Shown one piece after another: positions 53,020 to 64,000 of a DNA stretch of 64,000 nt. The notes beneath the pieces were generated by a model. It searched no databases. It was not told the DNA's origin and worked only from the letters and a program-made list of their open reading frames with translations. Position 1 is the first letter of the stretch. Every line of letters begins with the position of its first letter. A program made the translations under genes and the position numbers. Origin of the DNA: Forficula auricularia (taxonomy: Eukaryota; Arthropoda; Insecta; Dermaptera; Forficulidae); assembly GCA_024734495.1 (NCBI GenBank), contig JALMQS010000085.1:27601178-27665177 (forward strand), written 5' to 3'.

Positions 53020-55408
53020 CCGGGTGAGTTTTTTTATCTTGAGACAGTCTAATAACTCAAAAACAATGAATTATATGAAAAAAGTTTCAAATAAAAGTTT
53101 ATTTATATCAAGGGGGAAACTAAACTACGCTATTGTTTGTCGACATAGAACAAGCTTTCAAGGGTATTTTGAGGTCAACTCTTGTTTTTTAAATGGAAAC
53201 CTATATTTTTCTTTAAATAGACTAAATCTAGAAAAATAAACTGCAACGGATCGTTGCTAAACCTTATCCAAATTCATTTGAAATATCAATATGTTTATTC
53301 CTTTGTTATTAATCAGATATCACTTGCAATTTGCAGTTCATGTTGACTTTAATTAAAAAATAATGATCGATTCTCATTTAACATTCAAGGAATAACCATT
53401 CTACATTCAAGCATGAGTTGTTTACCAAAAAAGAATTTAGTCTTTTTGATTTTAATTCGATTCTTCCACGTTTTCAGTAAAGGTTGCCATTAATAGTCAA
53501 AACATCAAAAATGAAATGCAATAAGGTTATTCCTCAAGTATTAGATCAGAATCGATGGTTATTTTTGATTTTAAGTCGATTTCTCTGTGTCTTCACTAAT
53601 GGTTACCAATAAAAACCGAAACGTCGAAAATCCAATATAGAATGGTTATTCCTCAAGTACTAGATGAGAATAAATCGCTATTTTTGATTTTAACTCGATT
53701 CCTCTATGTCTTCATCAAAGGTAACGGATAAGAAAACAACGCAGTTGCTATGGTTACTTATAAAATTTCCTCCCAAATTTTGAGCATTTCACAAAGAGAA
53801 GTCTATCCATTCTTACTTAAGTTAGGTTAAATGAGATATATTAAACCGATCAAATGAAAAATTTTTAAAGAATTTATGGTAAAATAAAGAATTTAAAAAA
53901 GTACTATCTTACTCTAGAGTAAAGTACTTTAAAATATAATTTTAGTAAAAACTTTATTTGACCTTTTTTGTGGTCCCCAGGGTACTTAATTAGGATATTA
54001 AATTTTCATCAAAATTGGTTAAGTCATTTTCAAGATATTTAGAAAAAAATAAAAAAGTACTGAAATAAAGTACTAATGTTTGTGGGCCGATATGTACCAA
54101 AAAGAATCAATCAATTTCATTTCAATCGGTGCAACGGTGTGGAAAAAATCGTGGGCCAAAAAAACGATAACATACATCCATCCTCAGGCACAAATGAAAA
54201 AATCGCACTTTTTGGCCTCTCGACGAGACCCCATGTAATTTTTGGCAAAACCGTCACGTGCTAAAATTCAACCTGATTGAATACTACAATTTGTGACTTT
54301 AATTGATCCCATGGGTTCCGTAGTCTTTACTTGAGGACTCTTTGAAGCCACGCTTGCCGCGAGACCGATTACAATACTTTCCCCATATCGCATTGGATAA
54401 AGTAAAAACTGAACAACTTTCATAAGAACTATTTTTTTATACGACATCAAATAAACAAAATAATAAATCACTTATATCTCCAAAAAATCCAAATAATAAT
54501 TATTCTTAACAATTATTCAACTTAACTATCAAATATTTAATTATTAAATAAATAATTTAATAATAATAAATAATTTAATAATAATTAATAATTTAATAAT
54601 AATTTAATAATTTTCCAACTATGTTCTGTGACATTCAATAGTGTATCGCAAGTCTTCTGGATGAATTCCAGTTCCAATTTCCTTATTTTTTTAAACAGAT
54701 TTACAACACAATAAGATGAAGCTTGTGAGGGTGTATTCCTATCAGGAAAACGCTTGGCCTCGATTTCAATGGCAGCCCCTAAGACTTCTTCCACACTCAC
54801 CATAACTTAAGACCATTTCAATTCTGTCTTCAAAAAAAAATACTCCATTTTTATTATGGTAATACAATATAACTATCTACTGGATTGACACGTGAAATAA
54901 ACTTTTTTAAATTCAAGAATTTTAAATAGATCTATTAAGTAGAAAATAATCTCTTAAATCTATGTATAACGAAGTTTTAAGATCATTATAAACCCTTATT
55001 TTCATTGTTGTGACTCTTCAATTTAATAATGATATATTTAATAATTAATTAATTAATCATTATTATTTGATAATTAAGTTAAATAATTGTTAAAAATAAT
55101 TATTAAGAATTTTTTTTGAGATCTAATTTATTCATGTATTTTGTTTATTTGATGTCGTATAAAAAATAGTTCCAATAAAAGTTGTTCAGTTTTTTTGTAG
55201 AATATGGTGACGTAAAGAAAAATATAGGGTTCCATTTAAAAAACACAACTTGACCTTAAAATACCCTTGAAAGCTTGTTCTGTGTCGACAAACAATAGCG
55301 TAGTTTAGTTTCCCCTTCGATATAAATAAACTTTTATTTGAAACTTTTTTCCATATAATGCACTCTTATTGAGTTATAAGACTGTCTCAAGATAAAAAAC
55401 TCACCCGG
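53020..55408. mobile_element. CCGGGTGA-type TIR element in intron 2, interrupted
   Basis: Left arm 53020-53215, remainder 54408-55408 with end CACCCGG followed by TA. About 1.2 kb is inserted between, including the repeat at 53237-53720. Fourth member of the family in this window. Confidence 0.6.
53237..53720. repeat. Repeat unit with palindromic terminus and ~130-155 bp tandem units
   Basis: Starts CTGCAACGGATCGTTGC, itself a hairpin. It contains tandem units with TTTTTGATTTTAAGTCGATT and GGTTACCAATAAAAACCGAA. The inverted counterpart ends at 62361. Not assigned to a known family; the segment from 53721 to 54407 has no recognisable content. Confidence 0.5.
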
Positions 55409-55463
55409 TATATAAAATTTCAATCTCTAAATTCATCTCATCAATACATTTATTTTTTTCCAG

Positions 55464-56680
55464 ATAATCGAACTAAGAATGAAACTGAAGATTATTTCTG
55501 TGAGGAATGTTTCTCTGGATTCCTATCATTGTCTGATTTCGAAAGCCATATACAGGAAGGCCATTCAGAAGAAGTACTCTATACAAGTCGTCTGAGTGAT
55601 CGGAAATACGGTGCTGAAACCAAATCGGAACCCCTTATACCCATGATTCCGCAGAGCGAGAAGACTCTTAAAGTGACCTTACATAATCGACATAATGCAG
55701 CCAAACGGTCTTTACATTGTCCAAACGACAAAAAAAAATTGAAATCAAAACAAACTAATCAATGTTTGGGAACTCATTCTAATAACAAGCATACAGGCCA
55801 AAAGCCTTTTGTCTGTGATCAATGCGATAAATGTTTTGCACAAAAATCTAATCTCAAAATGCATTTACTAATTCATACAAGCGAAAAGCCTTTCGTCTGT
55901 CATCAATGCGATAAATGTTTTGCACAAAAATCTCATCTCAAAACGCATTTACTTTTTCATACTGGCGAAAAGCCTTTCGTCTGTCATCAATGCGATAAAT
56001 GTTTTGCACAAAAATCTAATCTCAAAACGCATTTACTAATTCATAAAAGCGAAAAGCCTTTCGTCTGTGATCAATGCGAGAAGGGTTTTTTACAAAAATC
56101 TAGCCTCGAAAGCCATTTTCTAATTCATACAGGCAAAAAGCCTTTCGTCTGTGATCAATGCGATAAATGTTTTACACGAAAATCTATTCTCAAAACGCAT
56201 TTACTAATTCATAAAGGGGAAGGCGAAAAGCCTTTCGTCTGTGATCAATGCGCTAAATGTTTTGCACAAAAATCTAATCTCAAAACGCATTTACTAATTC
56301 ATACAGGCGAAAAGCCTTTCGTCTGTGATCAATGCGAGAAGGGTTTTTCACAAAAATCTAGTCTCGAAAGCCATTTTCTAATTCATACAGGCGAAAAGCC
56401 TTTTGTCTGTGATATCTGCAATAAATGTTTCTCAAAAAAAAGTATTCTCAAAACGCATTTACTAATTCATATCGGCGAAAAGCTTTTCTTCTGTGATCAC
56501 TGTGATAAGGGTTTTTTACATAAAGAATCTCTCAAAAACCATTTACGTATTCATACAGGCGAAAAACCTTTCGTCTGTGGTCACTGCGAGAAGGGTTTTT
56601 CAGATAAGTGTAATCTCAAAAGGCATATGAAAATCCACTCCAAGAAAATTGACTCTATTGTTTCTATATTAAATAACTAA
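55464..56680 (+). CDS. C2H2 zinc-finger protein, exon 3 with eleven fingers
   Basis: Joined to exons 1 and 2 in phase, the gene encodes 476 residues. Exon 3 starts after TTTTCCAG with DNRTKNETEDYFCEECFSGF, a first finger ending IQEGH. After ~85 residues come ten tandem C2H2 fingers, FVCDQCDKCFAQKSNLKTHL being typical, with TGEKP linkers and one HKGEGEKP linker between tandem fingers 5 and 6. Helix positions -1/2/3/6 are QSNT, QSHT, QSNT, QSSS, RSIT, QSNT, QSSS, KSIT, HESN, DCNR. This is a nuclear sequence-specific DNA-binding protein, probably a transcriptional regulator; no other domain is visible. The stop is at 56678-56680. Target unknown. Its place in a transposon-rich, duplicating family resembles lineage-specific zinc-finger expansions. 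Confidence 0.85.
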
Positions 56681-56684
56681 ATTA

Positions 56685-57166
56685 AGGTAGTTCTTTCACA
56701 AATGCAAAAATCCAGGAAGCCTTTGAAACTTGGAATATAAGTCATTAAAAACAAAATAAACACACTGTTAAAATTTGAAAACGATTTACCACACCAAACA
56801 TGAAATAATTTCAATTAAAAATGAAATTTTTTACTAATGGTACATTGGGAAAAGGTGGGGAAATGATCATTATTTTATTTTTTTTTCATTGAAGGACTTT
56901 CACCATCTTGATGAACAACTAATATTTGTTAGAATAGTATATTCGGAGTAATTAAAAAAAAAATTGAAATTATTTACCTCGTAGTTTTGATAAAAAATAA
57001 AAAAAAAACATATTTGGGATATTATTTTTAGTGGAGGGGATATACTATCAATTGTTAGGAAACGATCCATTCATAAAGAGAATATAGTAGTGTAAAAACT
57101 ACAGTCACGTTAAAAAAACATAAACTAAAATTTTAGCACCGTTCTTATTTATAGAATGGTTACGAG
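56685..57166. other. 3' flank of the zinc-finger gene
   Basis: Collinear with 1845-2515. Conservation of a non-coding flank at two sites implies duplication of the whole gene unit. It probably includes the 3' UTR, though no certain poly(A) signal is assigned. Confidence 0.5.
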
Positions 57167-57743
57167 TGTTGTGGTTCGGCCCTTGAGAATACCCTAATAT
57201 TCTCACGGTATTTTTCCAAATCTTAATTCTTAATTATTGACAAATAGCTGTTCTGGCAATTCTCCTACAACGCCTGATATATTTCACCACTTGAAATATA
57301 TTAGCTTGCAGCACGTGTGGAGGGCCTGGAAGAAACCACTTGACGACCTAAAAACAGATTGCTAGCTTTGCATAATCATCCATTAAAAGACCACCCCTCC
57401 TCTTTCCAAAGGCCAGTGCTCGCTCGCCAAACCTCTGCAGGTGACTCTATGCCAGTCGCTCTCGTAAGCCACATGTGATTGAGGTATCACGCCTCGACAA
57501 CCAATCTTCAATAAACCACATGTAAATCCGAAACCGTCTTTTGATCAACTACCCCTAAAGACCTTCTTCAGCAGGACACCACCACTGTTGGCACCAGAGC
57601 GCGGGCAGAAGAACTCATCCTTCGACACGTTACCGAGCTAATCTTTTCCGGATAGGCTCAAACCGCACCAAACCTTACAAGCAAGGGTTGGCGCACAACA
57701 TAATTGGTGGCACCAGGTTGAATAACTACCACCTGCCGCAACA
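57167..57743. mobile_element. Probable solo LTR, 577 bp
   Basis: Starts TGTTGTGGTTCGG and ends CTGCCGCAACA (TG...CA with inverted TGTTG/CAACA). It is flanked by CGAG (57163-57166) and CTAG (57744-57747), a likely 4-bp duplication with one change. The paralogous flank reads TTACGAGGCTAAAAC at 2512-2526 without it. GC-richer than its surroundings and lacking ORFs. Confidence 0.65.
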
Positions 57744-57747
57744 CTAG

Positions 57748-58825
57748 GCTAAAACTTTTTATGTGGTTTGTTGCGAAAGAACCTCCTTAAATAAAAATCA
57801 GAAATGGCCAACAGATAAATGTGGTTGCCCTCAAGGCAATTAAATTCGAACCAGTGGAAACTGATCTCTGACAACCAACAGTCAATTTGATTCAACCTTT
57901 GTGTCTAGTAAGACTATTTGTACTTCTCCCGTTCTGTATATTGTATGCTTCATTTGTTTGAAAATTAAACAAGTCTTACTCTCTGACATGTTTGAATATT
58001 TATTTTCCTCATATTTGTCCTGTTTATATCTTAATTTATTTTTTCAATTATATTCATGCTTTATAATAATATATAACTCATTACTCGTTAAGTAAAAATT
58101 AATTGGCGAGCTCAACCGTCTGCAAATACTCTCAAAGTCCTAACGTTTTAGAAAAATTACATTGCACATACTTACACATATATTATTATGAAAAATTTTA
58201 CATAGAATCGTATTGGACTTAACGGAAATTTGTTAACAAGGTCTGGTTCAAGAAAGGAAGGTTTGGTGAATAAAATAAAAAACCATCCATGCCATTCTAG
58301 TTCTTGCCGCCCTCGCTAAGGGGCCTGTTTTATAAAGTTAAACGTTTTATTAATTTTGCTCCGAAATCTTAAATGGAACCGTATAATTATTTTATTAGAT
58401 TAAGAAAGTAGATCAAATTTGCAACAAAATATGTTCAAACCGCATGTCGATAACTATATTCGTTTAACAGTTATTGCTTAAAGAATATTTTCTTAATGAA
58501 TTTATTAAAGAAACAAAATAGGTAATTGAGTTTTCAATTTTTTTTTAAGTTTCGTAGTCAAGCATTCCATGGACAAATAAAAAAAAAACAGTTTAAAACT
58601 TTGTTCTTATTTTCATCTAATCACAACAATAATGATATAACGTAACAAACAATAAAATAACAATTACAACATTAACATCTATTTGTGAAAAATCGCCGTT
58701 TCCATAGAAACTGTCAACCAAGTCTTTCACGGCCTTCTAAGAAATTAGACATTTTTGAAATTTAATACCTACTCACAGGCGACACAGAAAAGCATTAGGA
58801 AAAAAGCGTTATTTTATTATTTTAT
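57748..58825. other. Unassigned sequence after the zinc-finger flank
   Basis: 57748-57800 still matches 2517-2575. Beyond that I find no repeat or gene. The frame 57901-58095 has a hydrophobic composition but no start context or family match. Confidence 0.35.
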
Positions 58826-59877
58826 TTTTCGACATTAGTCTGTGATTTTCCAGAGTGTTATCGGAAGTCTTCTGTATGAATTCCAATTCCAATTTTGTTA
58901 TTTTGGCCTGTTGTAGTTTCTTCAAAGCCTTTACACTTTATGTTTTTTTAACAGATTTACAAGACGATAAAATGAAGCTTGCGAGGGTGTATTACTATCA
59001 GGAAAACACTCGGCATCCATTTGTCATTTCAATGGCAGCCCCATAACACTTCTTCCACATTCACCATAAATTAAGACCATTTCAATTCTATCTTCAACAA
59101 AAAAATGCTCCATTTTTATTATTGTAATACAATATAACTATCTACTGGATTGACACGAGAAATAAACTTTTTTAAGCTCAAGAATTTTAAAAAGATCTAT
59201 TAAGTCTAGAACATAACTCTTAAATCTGAGTATAACGAAGTTTTAATATCATTATAAACACTTATTTTCATTGTTGTGACTTTTCGATTTAATAATTATT
59301 TGTTTAATAATTAATTATTTAATTATTATTATTTGAATATTAAGTTAAATAATTGTTAAAAATAATTATTAAGATTATTTTTTGAGATCTGATTGAGTTA
59401 ATATTTTGTTTATTTGATGTCGGATAAAAAAATAGTTCTTATGAAAGTTGTTCAATTTTTTTGAATATTCAGGATCCGTAAAGAAATATATAGGTTTCCA
59501 TTTAAAAAACAGAAGTTGACCTTTAAATACCCTTGAAAGCTTGTTCTAGTTCGATAAATAATAGCGTAGTTTAGTTTTCCCCTCGATATAAATAAACTTT
59601 TATTTGAAACTTTTTTTCATATAATTTATTGTTTTTGAGTTATAAGACTGTCTCAAGATAAAACCCATATATATCCCAACAAAAACCCATGTGTAAAAAA
59701 AGGCCAAGTTCGATTAATAAAAACGGTTTATTCATCTGTTTCTATGATTATGTATAGTTATGTAATTTACTCTGTATCTTTTAAATTAATGAAAAAAATA
59801 AATTTCTAAATAAAATAAAATAAAAAGTTAACCTATATACTAACCTTTATAAATTGGATAATGGTTGGGATTATTGA

Positions 59878-59947
59878 CAATCGTATTCATATCAATAATC
59901 TGTAAGGTATCCATTATTCTTATATAAATATATTAAAATAATTTTAT
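59878..59947 (-). pseudogene. Inverted copy of zinc-finger exon 1
   Basis: Minus strand encodes the same 23 residues (MDTLQIIDMNTIVNNPNHYP...) with the same donor. No exon 2 follows on that strand within the duplication, so it is an orphan. Its promoter region is duplicated too, so antisense transcription toward the P-element remnant is conceivable. Confidence 0.7.
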
Positions 59948-60967
59948 TTAAATAATAGAATAATAGAGAGAAAGAAATTATTATCACTTTGACAGACGAG
60001 TGTAATTATAAAATACAAAGGGCTGCCATAGATAAAAAGATACTATAGGAGGCTGCAACTTAGATAGGGAAATCGGTTCCAATTTTCGTTTCCCACAGGC
60101 GCAAGTTGCCAACATATTTTCTCCAAAAAATAAAATAGTCATATTCTAAAATATATAGTTTTCTTTTTTGTTAAGAAGAATGGTGTATTTTTGTGAAAAC
60201 TACTTAGAATTTTATATTTTTTTAAATTTTTATTTTTTATTTTTAATTTTTTAAATTTTCTTTATTTTATTATGAATTTTTCTGTTATTAAGTTGGCTAA
60301 GATCTGTCACTCTCACAGTTTCTTTTCTGACGTTTTAGAAACAATCTAAAAATCATATTAATTATTAAAAAATTGTTAATTGATAATAAATAAGATAAGA
60401 ACATTCCAAAAGCTAATTTTGTCATTTCTCTCAGTTGATTTCATTTTATTTTAATTAAAACTAACTTCTACTATCTTTTACTTTCAATTGTTCAACTGTC
60501 TTTATTTATTTTTTATTAATACTTCTATAACTCATTTCCATAACTATTTCCTGCTTTATTAGACCTATTATCCTAATCCTTAATACTTGTAAAAATTTAT
60601 TTTTCGGTATATAATTATTTCCACGGTGTTCCTGGCCAAACTTCTTCAATACCTTCCCCTGGTTTTCGCTGAGTAATGGATTGGTTAATATAAGATACTA
60701 ATATTATGTAGATTTAAAACTTTTTAACAAATATTAATTTTCTTGCTTTTAGGCCCGTCGCTGCTGCTTTTTATTTAATGGAGACTGGCCTTATTATTGC
60801 TATTATCTTATATTATTTAATCCATTAGCCAATGTTGAAGAATCAACTATAATTTCTTGATAAATAAAGAGAAACAAAGAGGTTGTCCTCTGCTTGATGC
60901 AAATAAACATACACATATATATATCTATATATTAATTATTTGTTTAATATATATATATATATAGTAT

Positions 60968-61725
60968 ATGTGTATGTTTATTTGCAACAACCTCTTTGTT
61001 TCTCTTTATAATAAAATTATAATTATAATAAAAACTAAATACATGTTAATCTCAATGGGAGTTTATCATATAAATAGTGATATAAAAATTGGAAATGAAA
61101 ACGTGGAACAGGTAAAGAAAATAAAATACTTAGGTAATATGATTGATGATAAACTAACATTCAGGGAACACGCAAATTATATCATTAATAAGGTAGCAAA
61201 AAAATTGGCGTTCTTAACAGAATAAGAAAATATATTTCGGCATATACAGCTTCACTTGTTTATAAATCAATAATACTGGCACATTTCATGTACTGCCCAA
61301 CAGTTCTATATATGTTTTGTAAAACGGATATTGAACGGTTGCAAAAACTCCAGAATAAAGCCATGAGAATTATATTAAAGTGCAATAGGTACACCAGGAT
61401 AAAAGAAATGCTTGACACATTGGAGTGGCTTAATATAAATAATGGTATACAAATGCAAGTTTTGATATTTGTTTACAAAATAATAAACCAACTTGCACCT
61501 CAATATCTAATAGATAAATTAAACGAAATGAAACCAATACATTCCCATGGAACAAGACAACAGGGAGACTTCTACTTGAGTACAGTAAACAAGGCAAGCA
61601 CCATGAACAGCGTATTCTATAAAGGGTTAAGATTATATAATAACTTACCCGAATACATCAAAAAATCTAAAACTTTATCGGCATTTAAAAGAGAAGTGAG
61701 GCTATTGCTAATATCAGAGCAATAA
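60968..61725 (+). pseudogene. LINE reverse transcriptase C-terminus, copy 2
   Basis: IGNENVEQVKKIKYLGNMID, DKLTFREHANYIINKVAKK is the YLGxxxD block after the palm. After a frameshift near 61215 comes RIRKYISAYTASLVYKSIIL and the part shared with 46857-47243, differing by one residue noticed (NSVFYKG vs NRVFYKG). Confidence 0.8.
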
Positions 61726-61855
61726 TTACTTGTGATATGTTTTATATATATGTTGTTACTGTTATTATTATTTTTGTTATATTCCTTTTCCCATAATACC
61801 AAGATTGTGATTTTTGTTTTTTTTATGTAGGATTAATTTGTACTTTAGTTATTAA

Positions 61856-62361
61856 CTTGAGTTGTTTGCCATAAAAGAATTTAGTCTTTTTGATTTTAAG
61901 TCGATTCTTCTACATTTTCAGTAGAGGTTTCCATTAATAGTCAAAACATCAAAAATGGAATTCAATAAGGTTATTCCTCTAGTATTAGATAAGAATCGAT
62001 CGTTATTTTTGATTTTAAGTCGTTTCCTCCATGTCTTCAGCAATGGTTACCAATAATAATCGAAACGTCAAAAACCTAATGTAGAATTGTTATTCCTCAA
62101 GTATTAGATGAGAATCGATGGCTATTTTTTGATTTTAAGTCGATTTCTCTATGTCTTCAGCAATGGTTACCAATAAAAACCGAAACGTCAAAAATCCAAT
62201 GTAGAATGGTTATTCCTCGACTCTTAAATGAGAATTATTTTTGAATTAATTTCAATATGAACTACAAATTGCAAGTGATATCTGATTAATAATAAAGGAA
62301 CAAACATATTAATATTTCAAATGAATTTGGATAAAGTTTAGCAACGATCCGTTGCAGTTTA
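61856..62361. repeat. Inverted counterpart of the tandem-unit repeat
   Basis: At least three tandem units with GATTTTAAGTCGATT and CAATGGTTACCAATA, ending at CAACGATCCGTTGCAG. Similar to 53237-53720 but with more units. Confidence 0.55.
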
Positions 62362-63178
62362 TTTTTTTAATGCAATCGAATGCAAGAAGGGGTGCACCAG
62401 TAAAGATGCAGCCCCTATGGATCTCGAAAGACCCTTGCATTACCGAAGAGAAGGGAAAGTTGATTAAGTGAGAGGGTGTAGACGTAGGTGTCTATGCACC
62501 CTGGTTTTGAAGGTTTGAAGATTATAGGTGCTGGGAAAGATGGAGGCTGGGAGAGAGTTCCAGTTCCTTGAAGTCATGGGGATATATGTATTCGCGAATG
62601 AAGTGGTCCGGCACTTTTCCAATTTGACCGCAAAAGAGTGTTGGGAGTCGGCAAAACGTGTGCTACGTGCAAAGCATGCTTTGGGGGGAATTATTGATTT
62701 TATCTCATCAGAGCACCTGCCGTGATAGTATCTATAGAAAAGGGAAAGGGCAGAGACATCTCTTCGATGAGCCAGCGAGTCGAGGGAGTCGGTGAGGGTA
62801 GAATCGTCAATTAGCCTGACGGCTCGTTTCTGAATTGCATCAAGGGTAGCAAGAGAATATTTTGAGGCTCCTCTCCACAGATGAGAGCCGTATTCGAGAC
62901 AGGGGCGGATTTGGGCCTTGTAGATGGTGAGAAGTTGTGGGGTTTGTAAAATCGCTTGGACCTGAATAAGAAGCCAATCTTCCTTGCTGCAGATTTCGCC
63001 ACAGAGGAGATGTGTTCATTCCAAGACAGGTCAGATGCGACAGAGACGCCCAACATGGATAGGCTGTCACACATTTTCAGGGTATTCGAATCGAAGTGAA
63101 TATCAGGGAAATCTCTATTTTCGCGCCTAGAAATTAGACAACATTGAGTCTTATTTGAATTAAAGTTAACGATGTTGT
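62362..63178 (-). pseudogene. LINE 3' part, copy 2, fused to P-type transposase
   Basis: On the minus strand, after the P-type part, the frame continues VNFNSNKTQCCLISRRENRD and LSMLGVSVASDLSWNEHISS, VAKSAARKIGFLFRSKRFY, the thumb region of a jockey-type LINE RT. It ends toward a T-rich run at 62362 (poly-A tail). The 3' part matches 35118-35640. 5'-truncated at 63178, where it joins the P sequence. Confidence 0.75.
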
Positions 63179-63700
63179 GATTTTTTATAGTGATTAAAGT
63201 TGATTCTAATAATCCAGACTGGATCGCATTCAAACATATGTCACAATCTAAATTTGTCTTCATTTTTTTAACTACAAAACCCGCTATATATTCAACAATA
63301 TCTGAGACGTATAGGGATAATCGTTTCGAAAAACTTACAGCGTTTAAAGCGTAATTATGGTCAGTATTTATATTCTCATTAGAATTCCCCGTCTCGAAAT
63401 TTTCGACTAACTGATGGTCAATGGTCTTCATTTTTACTTTGCTGGAAGTGCTCAATGCTAATATTATGGTTGGCGCTTGTTCAATGCAATTAGCTTTTGT
63501 GGAACCTATAACGCCTGTGTGCATTAACAGTCTCTTGTATGCTGCCTGGAATTGTTTTGGAGTAGGATTGTTATTATATCCTCCATGACTCCGAATAGCA
63601 CTGAAAAACACTTCGAGATGGTCTTGGCACAGTTTGTATGCTGAAAGATATTTTAAATCTTTAACATTCTCAACATTTTTGGATCTTTAGGAAATCTATA
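63178..63700 (-). pseudogene. P-type transposase remnant, copy in the right palindrome arm
   Basis: Encodes the same residues as 42288-42725 (MFFSAIRSHGGYNNNPTPKQ onward) with one difference seen (NAVSF vs NVVSF). It stops matching at CACAACA, where the LINE begins. Because the junction is in frame, a 266-codon chimeric ORF (62811-63611) results. Confidence 0.8.
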
Positions 63701-63764
63701 AGAGTATATTCTTGTTAAAAACAATAATTGTAAATATACAAATTAACTTTTTAAACGTTAGTTT

Positions 63765-63885
63765 TAATTAAAGGAATCGTAGGGAGTTGGACAAGACTTT
63801 AAATCAAATTAAATACAAGTTTTGATCAAATATGCCATACGTTTCGTTGCTGTTTTGCAACTCCCTACGATTCCTTTAATTATTA
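63765..63885 (-). repeat. Family-C tail in fold-back form
   Basis: AAAGGAATCGTAGGGAGTTG and its complement bound a ~110-bp segment containing CGTTTCGTTGCTGTTTTGCA, the minus-strand stem II plus GAAACG. Mirrors 42025-42135. CTGAAGA is not preserved. Confidence 0.5.
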
Positions 63886-64000
63886 ATCATGGACACGAAT
63901 AATGAAATGTTAGTTTTAATTATGTTGATTAATGTCCATTATAATTAATAGATTAAAAATTCAGTTTATTGGACAAAGTTTTTTTATTGAAGTTCTTCTT

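Larger units (their letters stand above)
58826..61856. repeat. Inner arm of the large palindrome (right)
   Basis: 59660-61856 is the inverse complement of 46730-49827 (without the fold-back element at 47642). 58826-59660 matches 50222-51065 in direct orientation, so the middle of the TIR element was flipped by exchange between its own arms. It includes the first exon of the zinc-finger gene and P-element and LINE pieces, nearly identical to the left copy. Confidence 0.85.

Overview
The window is AT-rich eukaryotic DNA, most likely from an insect. The evidence is spliced C2H2 zinc-finger genes with GT-AG introns, P-element/THAP transposases, Tc1/mariner elements, a Penelope-like element with YVDD reverse transcriptase plus GIY-YIG nuclease, several non-LTR families, and no operon-like packing. 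I cannot name the species. One assembly gap lies at 17033-17700.

Only two protein genes look intact. One is a single-coding-exon leucine-rich-repeat protein (11945-12922). The other is a three-exon C2H2 zinc-finger gene (49577-49646, 52253-52396, 55464-56680; 476 aa) whose introns are full of transposons. A paralogue of the zinc-finger gene at 30949-34493 is broken at every exon: start codon ATG to ACG, a frameshift in exon 2, an in-frame stop early in exon 3. Its nine-finger array is nevertheless open and very homogeneous. Orphan first exons (22839-22884; 59878-59947 on the minus strand) and copies of the family's 5' and 3' flanks elsewhere show that this is a duplicating gene family.

Layout: 1-1750 P-type element end and a fold-back; 1845-2640 zinc-finger 3' flank; 3760-6375 Tc1-like element carrying a Penelope-like insertion; 6700-7660 duplicated 5'-exon-like units; 7900-10520 palindromic repeats; 10621-11863 TIR element, then the LRR gene; 13034-17032 a 2.34-kb direct duplication with small exons, then the gap; 17701-18690 LINE remnant; 18695-25827 a large inverted pair; 25828-30078 a 4.25-kb P/THAP element with an 8-bp target duplication; 30700-34500 zinc-finger pseudogene; 34560-38546 LINE tails and TIR elements; 38547-40715 nested mariner; 41900-64000 a large imperfect palindrome centred near 53-55 kb that contains the intact zinc-finger gene.

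The most unusual recurring signal is hammerhead-ribozyme-like sequence (CTGANGA, a short stem II, GAAA, a very short stem III). It occurs in several sequence families, mostly inside Penelope-like inserts or their tail-to-tail palindromic derivatives, some with 13-bp target duplications. The second main signal is the concentric inverted duplication around the zinc-finger gene. Empty-site comparisons between paralogous segments give relative insertion ages for several elements.
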